From: RGIG3178 sp963674495
Lineage (GTDB): Bacteria > Bacillota > Clostridia > Christensenellales > QAND01
Assembly (NCBI GenBank): GCA_963674495.2
Contig: CAXXLG010000002.1
Location: forward strand, 1,054,001-1,118,000
DNA length: 64,000 nucleotides
Direction of reading: 5' to 3'
Made by a program: the position numbers and the translations under genes. This document shows positions 37,868 through 46,244 of this stretch, piece by piece. Every line of letters starts with the position of its first letter. The stretch's first letter is position 1. The notes under the pieces are model-generated. The model was not told where the DNA came from. It saw nothing but the letters and a program-made list of their open reading frames with translations, and did not search any database.

Positions 37868-39370
37868 ATGGACAAGGAACAACAATTGAGCATAGAGCAG
37901 CAGGAACAGGCTCTGAGCGAACAGCGCACCATTCGCCGGGACAAGCTTGCCGCATTGCGCAATAATGGTATGGATCCGTTTTTAATGACGCGGTTTGACA
38001 AGGATGCCATGGCGGCGGACATTGTTGCGCAGTACGACGCGTTGGAAGGAAAAACCGTATCCATAGCCGGCCGTATGCTGTCAAGGCGTATCATGGGTAA
38101 GGCGTCGTTTGTGCATGTCCTGGACGAGAGCGGCGAGCTGCAGCTGTATTTTCGGCGTGACGACATCGGTGTGGAGTCCTATCAGGCATTCAAAGACCTG
38201 GATATCGGCGATATCGTCGGTGCTACCGGTACGGTGTTTAAAACGCGTACAGGCGAAATATCCGTACACGTTTATGCATGGGCGCTCTTAAGCAAAGCGC
38301 TGATTCCGTTGCCTGAGAAATTTCACGGACTTAGAGATACCGATGCTAGGTACCGCATGCGCTATGTGGACCTGATCGTAAACCGGGAGGTCAAAGAAGC
38401 ATTCATCATGCGTTCGCGCATCATATCCACCATGCGGGCCTATCTAGATCAAAATGGATTTATGGAAGTGGAGACGCCGATATTGCAGACCGAGGCGGGT
38501 GGAGCCACGGCACGACCGTTCATCACACACCATAATACGCTGGATATGGATCTATATCTTAGAATCGCAACCGAACTACATCTAAAGCGATTGATCGTGG
38601 GCGGCTTTGAAAAGGTATACGAGATCGGCCGCATCTTTCGCAATGAGGGCATGGATACGCGGCACAATCCCGAATTTACCACAGTTGAACTGTATCAGGC
38701 ATATACCGATGTGATGGGCATATTGCGCCTGACAGAAGAAATGATCGCGCATGTGGCGGACACCGTGCTATGTGGACAGACCACGGTCTCTTTTGGTGGG
38801 CACGATATCAATCTGTGTCCGCCGTACCGCAGGTGCACCATGAACGAGATCGTCAAGGAAGTATGCAACGTCGATTTCTTGTTGCTGTCCGACGAACAAG
38901 CGCGGGAGGCGGCAAGATCCATCGATCTTGAGGATATCAAGGGCAACATGAGCTGCGGCCAATGTTTGTATGCCGCCTTTGAACAGCGTATTGAACCGGT
39001 GATGATTCAACCCACCTTCGTGTTGGATTATCCGGTGGAGGTATCGCCGCTGGCCAAGCGCAAACCGGACGATGCTCGTTTGACAGAGCGGTTTGAGTTC
39101 TTTGTGGCAGGCCACGAGCTGGCCAACGCGTTCAGCGAACTCAACGATCCCATCGATCAGCATGAACGGTTCATGCAGCAGGCTAAGGCGCGCCAAGAGG
39201 GGGACGATGAGGCGCAGATGATGGATGAGGATTACGTCAACGCCCTTGAATACGGTATGCCACCCACCGGCGGACTGGGCATCGGCATCGACAGATTGTG
39301 CATGCTACTGACCGGACAGACATCGATACGCGACGTTATACTGTTCCCAACCATGCGTCCCAAAGCATAG
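37868..39370 (+). CDS. lysS: Lysyl-tRNA synthetase, class II
   Basis: 500 residues. OB-fold anticodon-binding domain in the first ~170 residues (KTVSIAGRMLSRRIMGKASF), then the class II core with motif 1 FMEVETPILQTEAGGATARPF, motif 2 FRNEGMDTRHNPEFT and motif 3 GLGIGIDRLCMLLT. N-terminal leader is helical. ATG 37868 with GAAAGG 7 bp before. Terminator follows. Confidence 0.97.
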   Translation: MDKEQQLSIEQQEQALSEQRTIRRDKLAALRNNGMDPFLMTRFDKDAMAADIVAQYDALEGKTVSIAGRMLSRRIMGKASFVHVLDESGELQLYFRRDDIGVESYQAFKDLDIGDIVGATGTVFKTRTGEISVHVYAWALLSKALIPLPEKFHGLRDTDARYRMRYVDLIVNREVKEAFIMRSRIISTMRAYLDQNGFMEVETPILQTEAGGATARPFITHHNTLDMDLYLRIATELHLKRLIVGGFEKVYEIGRIFRNEGMDTRHNPEFTTVELYQAYTDVMGILRLTEEMIAHVADTVLCGQTTVSFGGHDINLCPPYRRCTMNEIVKEVCNVDFLLLSDEQAREAARSIDLEDIKGNMSCGQCLYAAFEQRIEPVMIQPTFVLDYPVEVSPLAKRKPDDARLTERFEFFVAGHELANAFSELNDPIDQHERFMQQAKARQEGDDEAQMMDEDYVNALEYGMPPTGGLGIGIDRLCMLLTGQTSIRDVILFPTMRPKA

Positions 39371-39376
39371 ATATAT

Positions 39377-39404
39377 AAAAAATGCGGTTATGCCGCGTTT
39401 TTTT
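39377..39404 (+). terminator. Terminator after lysS
   Basis: AAAAAATGCGG pairs with CCGCGTTTTTTT across TTATG (one G-T pair), T run following. Confidence 0.9.
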
Positions 39405-39406
39405 AT

Positions 39407-39435
39407 TTGACATCAAATGCTTCCGTCGGTACGAT
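39407..39435 (+). promoter_or_regulatory. Promoter of the PfkB-type kinase gene
   Basis: TTGACA (39407-39412), 17-bp spacer, TACGAT (39430-39435), 36 bp before the ATG. Confidence 0.7.
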
Positions 39436-39470
39436 ACAGATAGATAGTCAATGGTGCGGGGGGGGTTATT

Positions 39471-40457
39471 ATGTCGCAGGTTATTTGCGTCGGCATGGCG
39501 TGTACCGATGTCGTATTGCTCGGCGTGAACATCAACAAAGCCATGATGGAGTATTCCGGGCGCGTACCGGTTGCCGGTGTTTCCATGGCGGGTGGTGGAG
39601 ACGCGCTCAACGAAGCCATTGTGCTTGGATATTTAGGGCACGACGTGATGCTCTATGTGGGCCGCGGCGATGATGGTGCAGGTGCATTGATCAATGCGCT
39701 GGCCCAAAAAGCAGGCGTGGACACTTCGCTGTGCGAAGTTGTACCGGGCTATGCCACACCCATCAGCGTGAGGTGTGTCGACAGTGACGCCAGGGTTAAA
39801 TTCTATACGCCCCGTCCAGAAGCGGACGGTTCGTTCATCACGCGCGTTCGTTTTGTACCCGATGTTGAAAAAATAAAAGGAACCCGGGTGGTGTCGCTGG
39901 CCAGCCTTTTCAACGCACCGCTGGACGATGTGGATCTGGTGACCCGTATCGCCAAAAAGGCAAAGAGCGAGGGCGCCATCGTGTGTGCGGATATCAAGCC
40001 CATTCAAACAAATATGACGCTTGCCGATTACGCTGAGGCGTTGCCCTATATCGATTACATCTTCCCCAACGAAGACGAGGCCAAACTCTTTGGCAATGGC
40101 TGTACCGACATGGACGACATCGCCGATTATTTTCAATCCTTCGGCGTGAAAAACGTATTGATCAAACAATCCGGACAGGGCATGTTATTCTATGGCGAGC
40201 ACGAACGGTTCCATATGCCGGCGCTGTATGCCGAACCGGTTGACACCACCGGTTGCGGCGACAATTTCGCCGCCGGGTTCATTTCGGGACTGTTGCAGGG
40301 AATGGATGCGCGCGGATGCTGCGAATTCGCGTCCGCCACCGCGTCGATATGTGTACAGTCGGTTGGTGCATCAACCGGCGTTACAAGCAGGGATCAGGTC
40401 AAACGGTGTCTTGAAAAAGCTCTTGCAGCGGACAGAACGGGGAAAGGAAGAGAATGA
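39471..40457 (+). CDS. PfkB-family carbohydrate kinase
   Basis: 328 residues, ribokinase fold. GGGDALNEAIVLGYLG is the N-terminal PfkB signature (usual G-G-x-x-x-N-x-A) and DTTGCGDNFAAGFISGLL is the C-terminal one, with the catalytic aspartate in GCGD. The motif-two alanine (DTxGAGD) is a cysteine here. Substrate could be a sugar or nucleoside; the next gene's purine function makes a nucleoside kinase possible but unproven. Its TGA overlaps the next ATG (ATGA), so the pair is translationally coupled. Confidence 0.88.
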   Translation: MSQVICVGMACTDVVLLGVNINKAMMEYSGRVPVAGVSMAGGGDALNEAIVLGYLGHDVMLYVGRGDDGAGALINALAQKAGVDTSLCEVVPGYATPISVRCVDSDARVKFYTPRPEADGSFITRVRFVPDVEKIKGTRVVSLASLFNAPLDDVDLVTRIAKKAKSEGAIVCADIKPIQTNMTLADYAEALPYIDYIFPNEDEAKLFGNGCTDMDDIADYFQSFGVKNVLIKQSGQGMLFYGEHERFHMPALYAEPVDTTGCGDNFAAGFISGLLQGMDARGCCEFASATASICVQSVGASTGVTSRDQVKRCLEKALAADRTGKGRE

Positions 40458-41629
40458 TGAGGGAACTACAGCTCAAATATGGATGCAACCCCAACCAGAA
40501 ACCAGCCCGTGTTTTCATGGAAGAGGGCGATCTGCCCGTCACCGTGCGCGGCGGCAGGCCGGGGTATATCAACCTGTTGGACGCTTTGAACGGCTACCAG
40601 TTGGTGCGTGAGTTAAAAGAAGCTACAGGACTGCCCGCAGCGGCATCCTTTAAGCACGTCAGCCCGGCGGGCGCTGCGGTGGGACTGCCGCTTGACGAGG
40701 TGGAGAAGCGGATTTATTTTGTGGGCAACAGACCGCTCACCCCGATTGCCTGCGCCTATGCTCGCGCGCGGGGCGCGGACCGCATGTCCTCCTACGGCGA
40801 TTTCGCGGCACTGTCCGATACTTGCGATATGGATACTGCCAAGCTGATCGCGCGCGAGGTGTCCGATGGCGTCATTGCGCCGGGCTATACCGAAGAAGCC
40901 CTTGCTGTCCTGTCAAAGAAGCGCAATGGAAGTTATAATGTGATCGAGATAAACGCAGGCTATGTGCCCAAACCGCTGGAACAGCGGGACGTATACGGCG
41001 TACGTTTTGAACAGAAGCGCAATGACATCCGCATCAATGAACACCTGCTCAGCGAGTTTCCCACCGAAAACAAGATGCTGACAAAGGAACAAAAGCGCGA
41101 TCTTGTTGTTGCACTCATCGTTTTGAAGTATACGCAATCCAATTCGGTGTGTTATGCCAAAAACGGACAGGCTATCGGCATCGGCGCGGGGCAGCAGTCG
41201 CGCATACATTGCACGCGGTTGGCGGGCAACAAGGCGGATGTATGGCATCTAAGGCAGCACGAAAAGGTATTGTCCCTGCCGTTTGTCAAGGGGATCAGGC
41301 GCGCGGATCGGGACAACGCCATCGATGTGTACATTTCGGATGAATGGGAGGATTTGCTCACGGACGGCGTCTGGCAGACGGTGTTCACGCGTTGTCCCGG
41401 ACCGCTGACGGGCGAAGAGAAAAAGGATTATATCAAGCGGCAGACCGGCGTGGCCCTGGCATCCGACGCATTCTTTCCGTTCGGCGACAACATAGAGCGA
41501 GCGCACAAGAGTGGCGTCACCGCCATAGCACAGCCCGGTGGCTCCATCCGAGACGATCACGTAATCCAAACCTGTAACCGCTACGGCATGACGATGTCGT
41601 TTGTGGGCATTCGTCTATTTCATCATTGA
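40454..41629 (+). CDS. AICAR transformylase-like protein (PurH C-terminal domain, free-standing)
   Basis: 391 residues of the AICAR transformylase domain only (10-formyl-THF-dependent formylation in step 9 of purine synthesis), with no IMP cyclohydrolase half. Marks: LKYGCNPNQKPARVF start, AAASFKHVSPAGAAVG, the SYGDFAALSD stretch, KYTQSNSVCYAKNGQAIGIGAGQQSRI, and the C-terminal FPFGDNIERAHKSGVTAIAQPGGSIRDD. The domain order matches the clostridial free-standing type. Start at 40454 or the next ATG at 40457; GGAAAGGAAGAG is the ribosome site. A cyclohydrolase must be encoded elsewhere. Confidence 0.88.
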   Translation: MMRELQLKYGCNPNQKPARVFMEEGDLPVTVRGGRPGYINLLDALNGYQLVRELKEATGLPAAASFKHVSPAGAAVGLPLDEVEKRIYFVGNRPLTPIACAYARARGADRMSSYGDFAALSDTCDMDTAKLIAREVSDGVIAPGYTEEALAVLSKKRNGSYNVIEINAGYVPKPLEQRDVYGVRFEQKRNDIRINEHLLSEFPTENKMLTKEQKRDLVVALIVLKYTQSNSVCYAKNGQAIGIGAGQQSRIHCTRLAGNKADVWHLRQHEKVLSLPFVKGIRRADRDNAIDVYISDEWEDLLTDGVWQTVFTRCPGPLTGEEKKDYIKRQTGVALASDAFFPFGDNIERAHKSGVTAIAQPGGSIRDDHVIQTCNRYGMTMSFVGIRLFHH

Positions 41630-41634
41630 GAAAA

Positions 41635-41668
41635 AAAGGAAAGCAGCCCATATGGGCTGCTTTCCTTT
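41635..41668. terminator. Bidirectional terminator
   Basis: A perfect inverted repeat: AAAGGAAAGCAGCCC (41635-41649) and GGGCTGCTTTCCTTT (41654-41668) with ATAT between. It ends the PurH-like operon on one side and could serve the minus-strand DegV gene on the other. Confidence 0.85.
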
Positions 41669-41891
41669 GCTTAAAAACCTTGGATTTTTCAATAAAATCG
41701 TGCAATGCATGCATTGTTTATCGGATCTGTATGGCGCGTTGATTGTGTGCCATTACCCGACTGGATCGCCATTTGCGTGTATGTTGCCAAAAGCATCATG
41801 GGGCTTACTTCCGTTTTCTGTTACTGTATGTTTTCAATAATTTCTTCAGGAGTTGGTGAAAGAAGCCCGTGCAGTTGCTTGTTTTGCAGTT

Positions 41892-42770
41892 CTACGGACG
41901 CGGTTTCTTTGAAACAAATGTGACTGCCATGGCATCCGGACCGGTATGGGATCCGATAACCGGACCGATTAAGAGGATTTCGATGTTGTCAAAACCGGTT
42001 TCTTCCATCAGATGTTGTTTGAGCTTTTCGGCATCTTCAAGGCAATCCCCGTGTATGACGTACATGATATCGAACGCTTCTGGATCCGGCTCCGCTTCCT
42101 TAACACGCTTCGCCAAAACGCGGATGGATTTACGCCGCCCGTTGACCTTTTCGCGCTGGGTCAAATGGCCCGTATGATCAATGGTCAGGATGGGTTTGAT
42201 GGAGGCCAACTTGCCCACCGTCGCGGCCGTGCGCGATATGCGCCCGCCGCGAAACAGATGACCAAGGTCGGAAACCGTGACGTAGTGATGGATGCACATC
42301 TTCATCTCGTTCAGCTTTTTTTCGGCCTCTTCGATGTCAAGTCCCTGCTGCAAATACCGTGCCGCCAGTTGCACCAAAATACCCATACCGGTCGAGCCGC
42401 TCAGCGAATCCACAATGACGAGCTTTCGGTCCGGATACTTCTTCTTCAGCGATTCCTGTACCGATACAGCCACCTCATAGGTGCTGCTCAAACCGTGGCT
42501 GAATGCGACGTACAACACGTCCAATCCCCGTTCAAAACAGCTAATGGCGGATTGTCCGATACTCATCTGATTCAGGTTGCTGGTGGTGGGCAGGGCGCCA
42601 TTGCGCATGGTGTCGTAGAAGGCGTGTCCGTCGAAGGGCGAGAACGGATCGTTGGCATATTCGCGTTCGTGTAAAAAAAACGGATACGGCATGACGATGA
42701 TGTTGTTCTGCTTGTAGACTTCGCCGGGCAGATCCGCCGTGGAACCGGTGAGCAGGCAATAGGGTTGCAT
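41892..42770 (-). CDS. DegV-family fatty-acid-binding protein
   Basis: 292 residues. The DegV plan: LLTGSTADLPGEVY at the start, SSTYEVAVSVQE, VDSLSGSTGMGILV, DLGHLFRGGRISRTAATVG, KPILTIDHTGHL and the C-terminal GPVIGSHTGPDAMAV that lines the lipid pocket. These proteins bind fatty acids and act with FakA-type kinases. Start at 42770: GGAGG lies 8 bp before it; the frame continues upstream without a ribosome site. A second DegV is at 63070. Confidence 0.93.
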   Translation of the reverse strand: MQPYCLLTGSTADLPGEVYKQNNIIVMPYPFFLHEREYANDPFSPFDGHAFYDTMRNGALPTTSNLNQMSIGQSAISCFERGLDVLYVAFSHGLSSTYEVAVSVQESLKKKYPDRKLVIVDSLSGSTGMGILVQLAARYLQQGLDIEEAEKKLNEMKMCIHHYVTVSDLGHLFRGGRISRTAATVGKLASIKPILTIDHTGHLTQREKVNGRRKSIRVLAKRVKEAEPDPEAFDIMYVIHGDCLEDAEKLKQHLMEETGFDNIEILLIGPVIGSHTGPDAMAVTFVSKKPRP

Positions 42771-42950
42771 GATCAAATCCTCCATTGAATTGATTACAGT
42801 ACGGTAAAACATTGTTACAGATATCTGTTTTGCCTATGTATTTTACTATATCATAGAATAGCTGGCGATTGTACCTAAAAAATGCTAACCATAATGGGGT
42901 TGCTTGTCTGATTTTTTGGGGAGGAGGACAAGCCGGCGGTGTGTTTGCTC

Positions 42951-42980
42951 TTGACAAGGGGTAACTGCAACGCATACATT
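42951..42980 (+). promoter_or_regulatory. Promoter of the aminotransferase gene
   Basis: TTGACA (42951-42956), 18-bp spacer, TACATT (42975-42980). Confidence 0.65.
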
Positions 42981-43032
42981 AATAGGGTAAGAAACAGGTG
43001 TGCAACATCGTAACGATCATGGGAGGATTGGG

Positions 43033-44232
43033 ATGAAAGAATTATCATGCCGTATGCGGCAGGTAACCGGTTCGGTAACGCTGAGCATTGACGCGAAGGC
43101 GAAAGAGATGAAGCGCGCAGGCGCTAACGTTATCAGCTTTGGCGCGGGAGAACCGGATTTCGATACGCCGCCGCACATCATTGAGGCTGGTATTCGGGCG
43201 ATGCGCGAGGGACAGACGCGGTATACACCGGCACGGGGTACGCTGGCGCTACGACAGACCATTAGTGAAAAGTTCATGCGGCGCAACGGTCTTGACTATA
43301 GTCCCGCGCAGATTGTGGTGACAAACGGCGCCAAGCAGGCGCTGTGCAATACGTTTTTTGCCCTGCTGAACCCCGGCGACGAAGCCATACTGCTGGCACC
43401 CTGCTGGGTCAGCTATGCGGAGCTTGTCCGCATGGCGGGCGGTGAGCCGAAACTGGTGCAGCGCAAACGCGAAGACGGATTTCAACTGAACCTTGATGAT
43501 TTGGACCGTGCCGTGACCGACAGAACCAGGTTCATCATGCTCAACACGCCGGACAATCCGTGCGGCAACGTGATAACGAAGCAAGAGCTTATGATGATTG
43601 CAGAATTTGCGAAGAAACATGACCTGTACATCGTATCCGACGAGATCTACGAGGATTTTGTATACGACGGCAAAGCGCCCGATTCCATCGCTACCTTGAG
43701 CGAGGATGCCTATAGGCGCACCATATTGATCAACGGTGTGAGCAAGTCCTATGCCATGACGGGCTGGCGGCTTGGGTACAGTGCGTGCGACGAGTCCATC
43801 GCCACCAAGATGGGTGATTGGCAAAGCCATGCAACGGGCAATGTGAATGCCATAGCCCAGGCGGCCGCGATCGAGGCGATCAGTGGCGATCAGAGCTGTG
43901 TCAAAGCGATGGTGAACGAATTCAAAACGCGACGGGATGTCTTGGCGCAGGGTCTCAACGCCACACCACAGCTCTCCTGCCGTGTTCCGCAGGGTGCATT
44001 TTACATCATGGCGGATATCACGCAGGCAATTGGTAAAAAAGCGGGCGGCGTTGAAATAACAAACAGCCACAGTTTCGCCACGCTGCTGTTGGAGCAGGCT
44101 CAAGTGGCGGTTGTGCCGGGCTATGCCTTCTTTGCGGAAAATATGGTGCGTCTGTCCTATGCGCTGTCCATGGACAATTTACTGACCGGACTTGACAAAA
44201 TACAAGTTTTCATGCACAATTTGCAACAATAG
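43033..44232 (+). CDS. Pyridoxal-phosphate-dependent aminotransferase, class I (aspartate aminotransferase-like)
   Basis: 399 residues. The motifs are those of the AspC/AAT class I fold: ISFGAGEPDFDTPPHI, NTPDNPCGNVITKQE, YIVSDEIYEDFVY and the Schiff-base lysine in NGVSKSYAMTGWRLGY, with RLSYALS near the end. It fits a prokaryotic aspartate or broad-specificity aminotransferase. GGGAGG stands about 7 bp before the ATG. Next to a Re-citrate-synthase-like gene, which might supply carbon for glutamate or aspartate. Confidence 0.92.
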   Translation: MKELSCRMRQVTGSVTLSIDAKAKEMKRAGANVISFGAGEPDFDTPPHIIEAGIRAMREGQTRYTPARGTLALRQTISEKFMRRNGLDYSPAQIVVTNGAKQALCNTFFALLNPGDEAILLAPCWVSYAELVRMAGGEPKLVQRKREDGFQLNLDDLDRAVTDRTRFIMLNTPDNPCGNVITKQELMMIAEFAKKHDLYIVSDEIYEDFVYDGKAPDSIATLSEDAYRRTILINGVSKSYAMTGWRLGYSACDESIATKMGDWQSHATGNVNAIAQAAAIEAISGDQSCVKAMVNEFKTRRDVLAQGLNATPQLSCRVPQGAFYIMADITQAIGKKAGGVEITNSHSFATLLLEQAQVAVVPGYAFFAENMVRLSYALSMDNLLTGLDKIQVFMHNLQQ

Positions 44233-44284
44233 ATAATACAGAGAAATTCAGACCATCCATTGTCGACATAGAGAGGTGAACCCC

Positions 44285-45679
44285 ATGTTGGAAAAAGGCT
44301 CCCGCACACAGTTGCTGGAGGAGAATGAATATCAGTATAAACTACAGGACGTTAAGGAACCAAAGCTGTACCGCGACCTGTTCGACTACGAGCACGTACC
44401 GCGCGTATCCTTTAACCACCGCCTGGTACCGCAGCATATGCCGGAGGAAATCTGGATCACGGACACTACGTTCCGGGATGGTCAGCAGGCATGTTCGCCG
44501 TTCACCGTCGATCAGATCGTCAACGTATACAAGTTGATGAGCCGTTTGTCGGGGCCCAACGGCGTTGTGCGCCAAAGCGAGTTTTTTCTCTATACCGAAT
44601 TGAACCGGGAAGCGGTAATTAGATGCCGCGAACTGGGACTTCGGTTCCCCGAGATCACAACATGGATCCGAGCCAACGAAAAGGATTTCGAGTTGGTCAA
44701 GCAGGTGGGGGCGAAGGAAACGGGCATACTGGTATCCTGCTCGGATTACCACATCTTTAAGAAGATGAACAAAACGCGCGCTCAAGCATTGGACATGTAT
44801 TTGGGCATCGTTAAAAGCGCACTGTCCCATGGCATCGTACCGCGCTGCCATTTTGAGGATACCACCCGCGCCGATTTCTACGGGTTTGTCGTACCCTTCG
44901 CGACCGAGCTGATGCGCCTGTCGCGGGAGAGCGGCATCCCCATCAAGATTCGCGTATGCGATACCATGGGGTACGGCATCAGCTATCCCGGCGCCTCGCT
45001 GCCAAGGAGTGTGCCCGGTATCATTTATGGGTTGAGGCACTACGCCAACGTTCCTTCAACGCAGATCGAATGGCACGGACACAACGACTTCTACAAGGTG
45101 GTGACCAATGCTGCCACCGCATGGTTATATGGCTGCAGCGCGGTCAACTGCGCGATGCTCGGCATCGGCGAACGCACCGGGAACTGTCCGCTGGAAGCAA
45201 TGGCCATCGAATATGCTTCGCTGATGGGCACGGAAAATGGTATGGATCTGACCGCCATCACTGCACTTGCCGACTATTTGGAACGGGAGATGGGCATCGA
45301 GATACCGCCGCGTACGCCGTTTGTGGGAAAATGGTTCAATACCACCCGTGCCGGCATCCATGCAGACGGCATGTTGAAGGACGCGGAGATATACAGCATC
45401 TTCAACACCGCCAAGCTGTTGAACCGGCCCGCCCTGGTGGCGGTGGACGCGACCAGCGGTACCGCCGGCATCGCGTATTGGATCAACGCATATTTCCGTT
45501 TGTGCGAAGACGATGCCGTGGATAAGCGCGCACCGTTTGTGCTCGAGATGCGCCAGCAGGTGGACGCGCTGTACGCCGAAGGCCGCAACACAACCATGGA
45601 TGACGAGGAGCTGTGCGTAATCCTGCGCCGTGTCGATCCCGAAGCTTACGAAAAATTCAACGATCTACGCTTTGAATGA
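44285..45679 (+). CDS. Re-citrate synthase-like / isopropylmalate synthase-family enzyme
   Basis: 464 residues, DRE-TIM metallolyase condensing acetyl-CoA with a 2-oxo acid. Catalytic marks: WITDTTFRDGQQACSPF (the R-D of DRE-TIM and an acidic residue for metal), CHFEDTTRADFYGFV and the metal-binding IEWHGHNDFYK; the C-terminal half holds RAGIHADGMLKDAEIYSIFN. The start DVKEPKLYRDLFDYEHVPRV and the VRQSEFFLY segment are, as far as I recall, those of the clostridial Re-citrate synthase group rather than of LeuA, and no LeuA-type regulatory domain is present. Which of the two it is needs phylogeny. ATG 44285 after GAGAGGTG. Confidence 0.72.
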   Translation: MLEKGSRTQLLEENEYQYKLQDVKEPKLYRDLFDYEHVPRVSFNHRLVPQHMPEEIWITDTTFRDGQQACSPFTVDQIVNVYKLMSRLSGPNGVVRQSEFFLYTELNREAVIRCRELGLRFPEITTWIRANEKDFELVKQVGAKETGILVSCSDYHIFKKMNKTRAQALDMYLGIVKSALSHGIVPRCHFEDTTRADFYGFVVPFATELMRLSRESGIPIKIRVCDTMGYGISYPGASLPRSVPGIIYGLRHYANVPSTQIEWHGHNDFYKVVTNAATAWLYGCSAVNCAMLGIGERTGNCPLEAMAIEYASLMGTENGMDLTAITALADYLEREMGIEIPPRTPFVGKWFNTTRAGIHADGMLKDAEIYSIFNTAKLLNRPALVAVDATSGTAGIAYWINAYFRLCEDDAVDKRAPFVLEMRQQVDALYAEGRNTTMDDEELCVILRRVDPEAYEKFNDLRFE

Positions 45680-45713
45680 TCAAAGGGCCAGACGGCATGA
45701 TCAATAGGCAAAT

Positions 45714-45738
45714 AAAAGAGCGCGCAAGCGCTCTTTTT
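45714..45738 (+). terminator. Terminator after the Re-citrate-synthase-like gene
   Basis: AAAAGAGCGC pairs with GCGCTCTTTT across GCAA, T run after. Confidence 0.9.
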
Positions 45739-45829
45739 GCTCAAACGCAAGATTAAAGTGGCAGAACCAAAGCGCTTGCGGTATAATATGATAAGAACCC
45801 GATTTACCGGGATTATGGAGGTGCTCGAC

Positions 45830-46243
45830 ATGATCAGGTTTGTTTGTGGCATCAAAGGCGCGGGCAAGACCAAGCTGATGGTGGGTATGGCAAATGCCAT
45901 CGTGCGGGACGCGCTGGGCAAAGTGGTGTTCGTGGATGATACGAGTGAGCGGATGTTTGATCTGAAACACAGCATTCGCCTGGTGGACGCCAAGGAATAC
46001 GACATTGCCAATCAGGAGCAATTCTTTGGATTTGTCGCCGGCATCATTGCGGGCGATTTTGACATTCATACGCTGTTTGTGGATCATTTTCTGCGCATTG
46101 TGGGCGATGCGCCGTCACAGCTTATTCCGTTGCTGACGGATCTGGATACGATCATGGAGCGGCACAACGTGCGGCTGATCCTGTCCGTATCCGCCAACGA
46201 AAAGGATCTGCCGGACTATTACCGTGAAAGGCTTGAAGCGTAA
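45830..46243 (+). CDS. Small P-loop ATPase-like protein
   Basis: 137 residues with a Walker A-like GIKGAGKTKLM at residue 8 and an IHTLFVDHFLR strand that could be Walker B. It has no domain I can name beyond the P-loop. ATG 45830 is chosen with GGAGGTG 7 bp upstream; the frame is open further left. thrC begins 2 bp after its stop, so it is in that operon. A TATAAT lies at 45782-45787. Confidence 0.6.
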   Translation: MIRFVCGIKGAGKTKLMVGMANAIVRDALGKVVFVDDTSERMFDLKHSIRLVDAKEYDIANQEQFFGFVAGIIAGDFDIHTLFVDHFLRIVGDAPSQLIPLLTDLDTIMERHNVRLILSVSANEKDLPDYYRERLEA

Positions 46244-46244
46244 C

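Noticed and set aside
41815..41891. Minus-strand stretch reading LQNKQLHGLLSPTPEEIIEN
   Set aside because: Only about 24 codons after the DegV stop, without a start codon or ribosome site; may be chance or a remnant.
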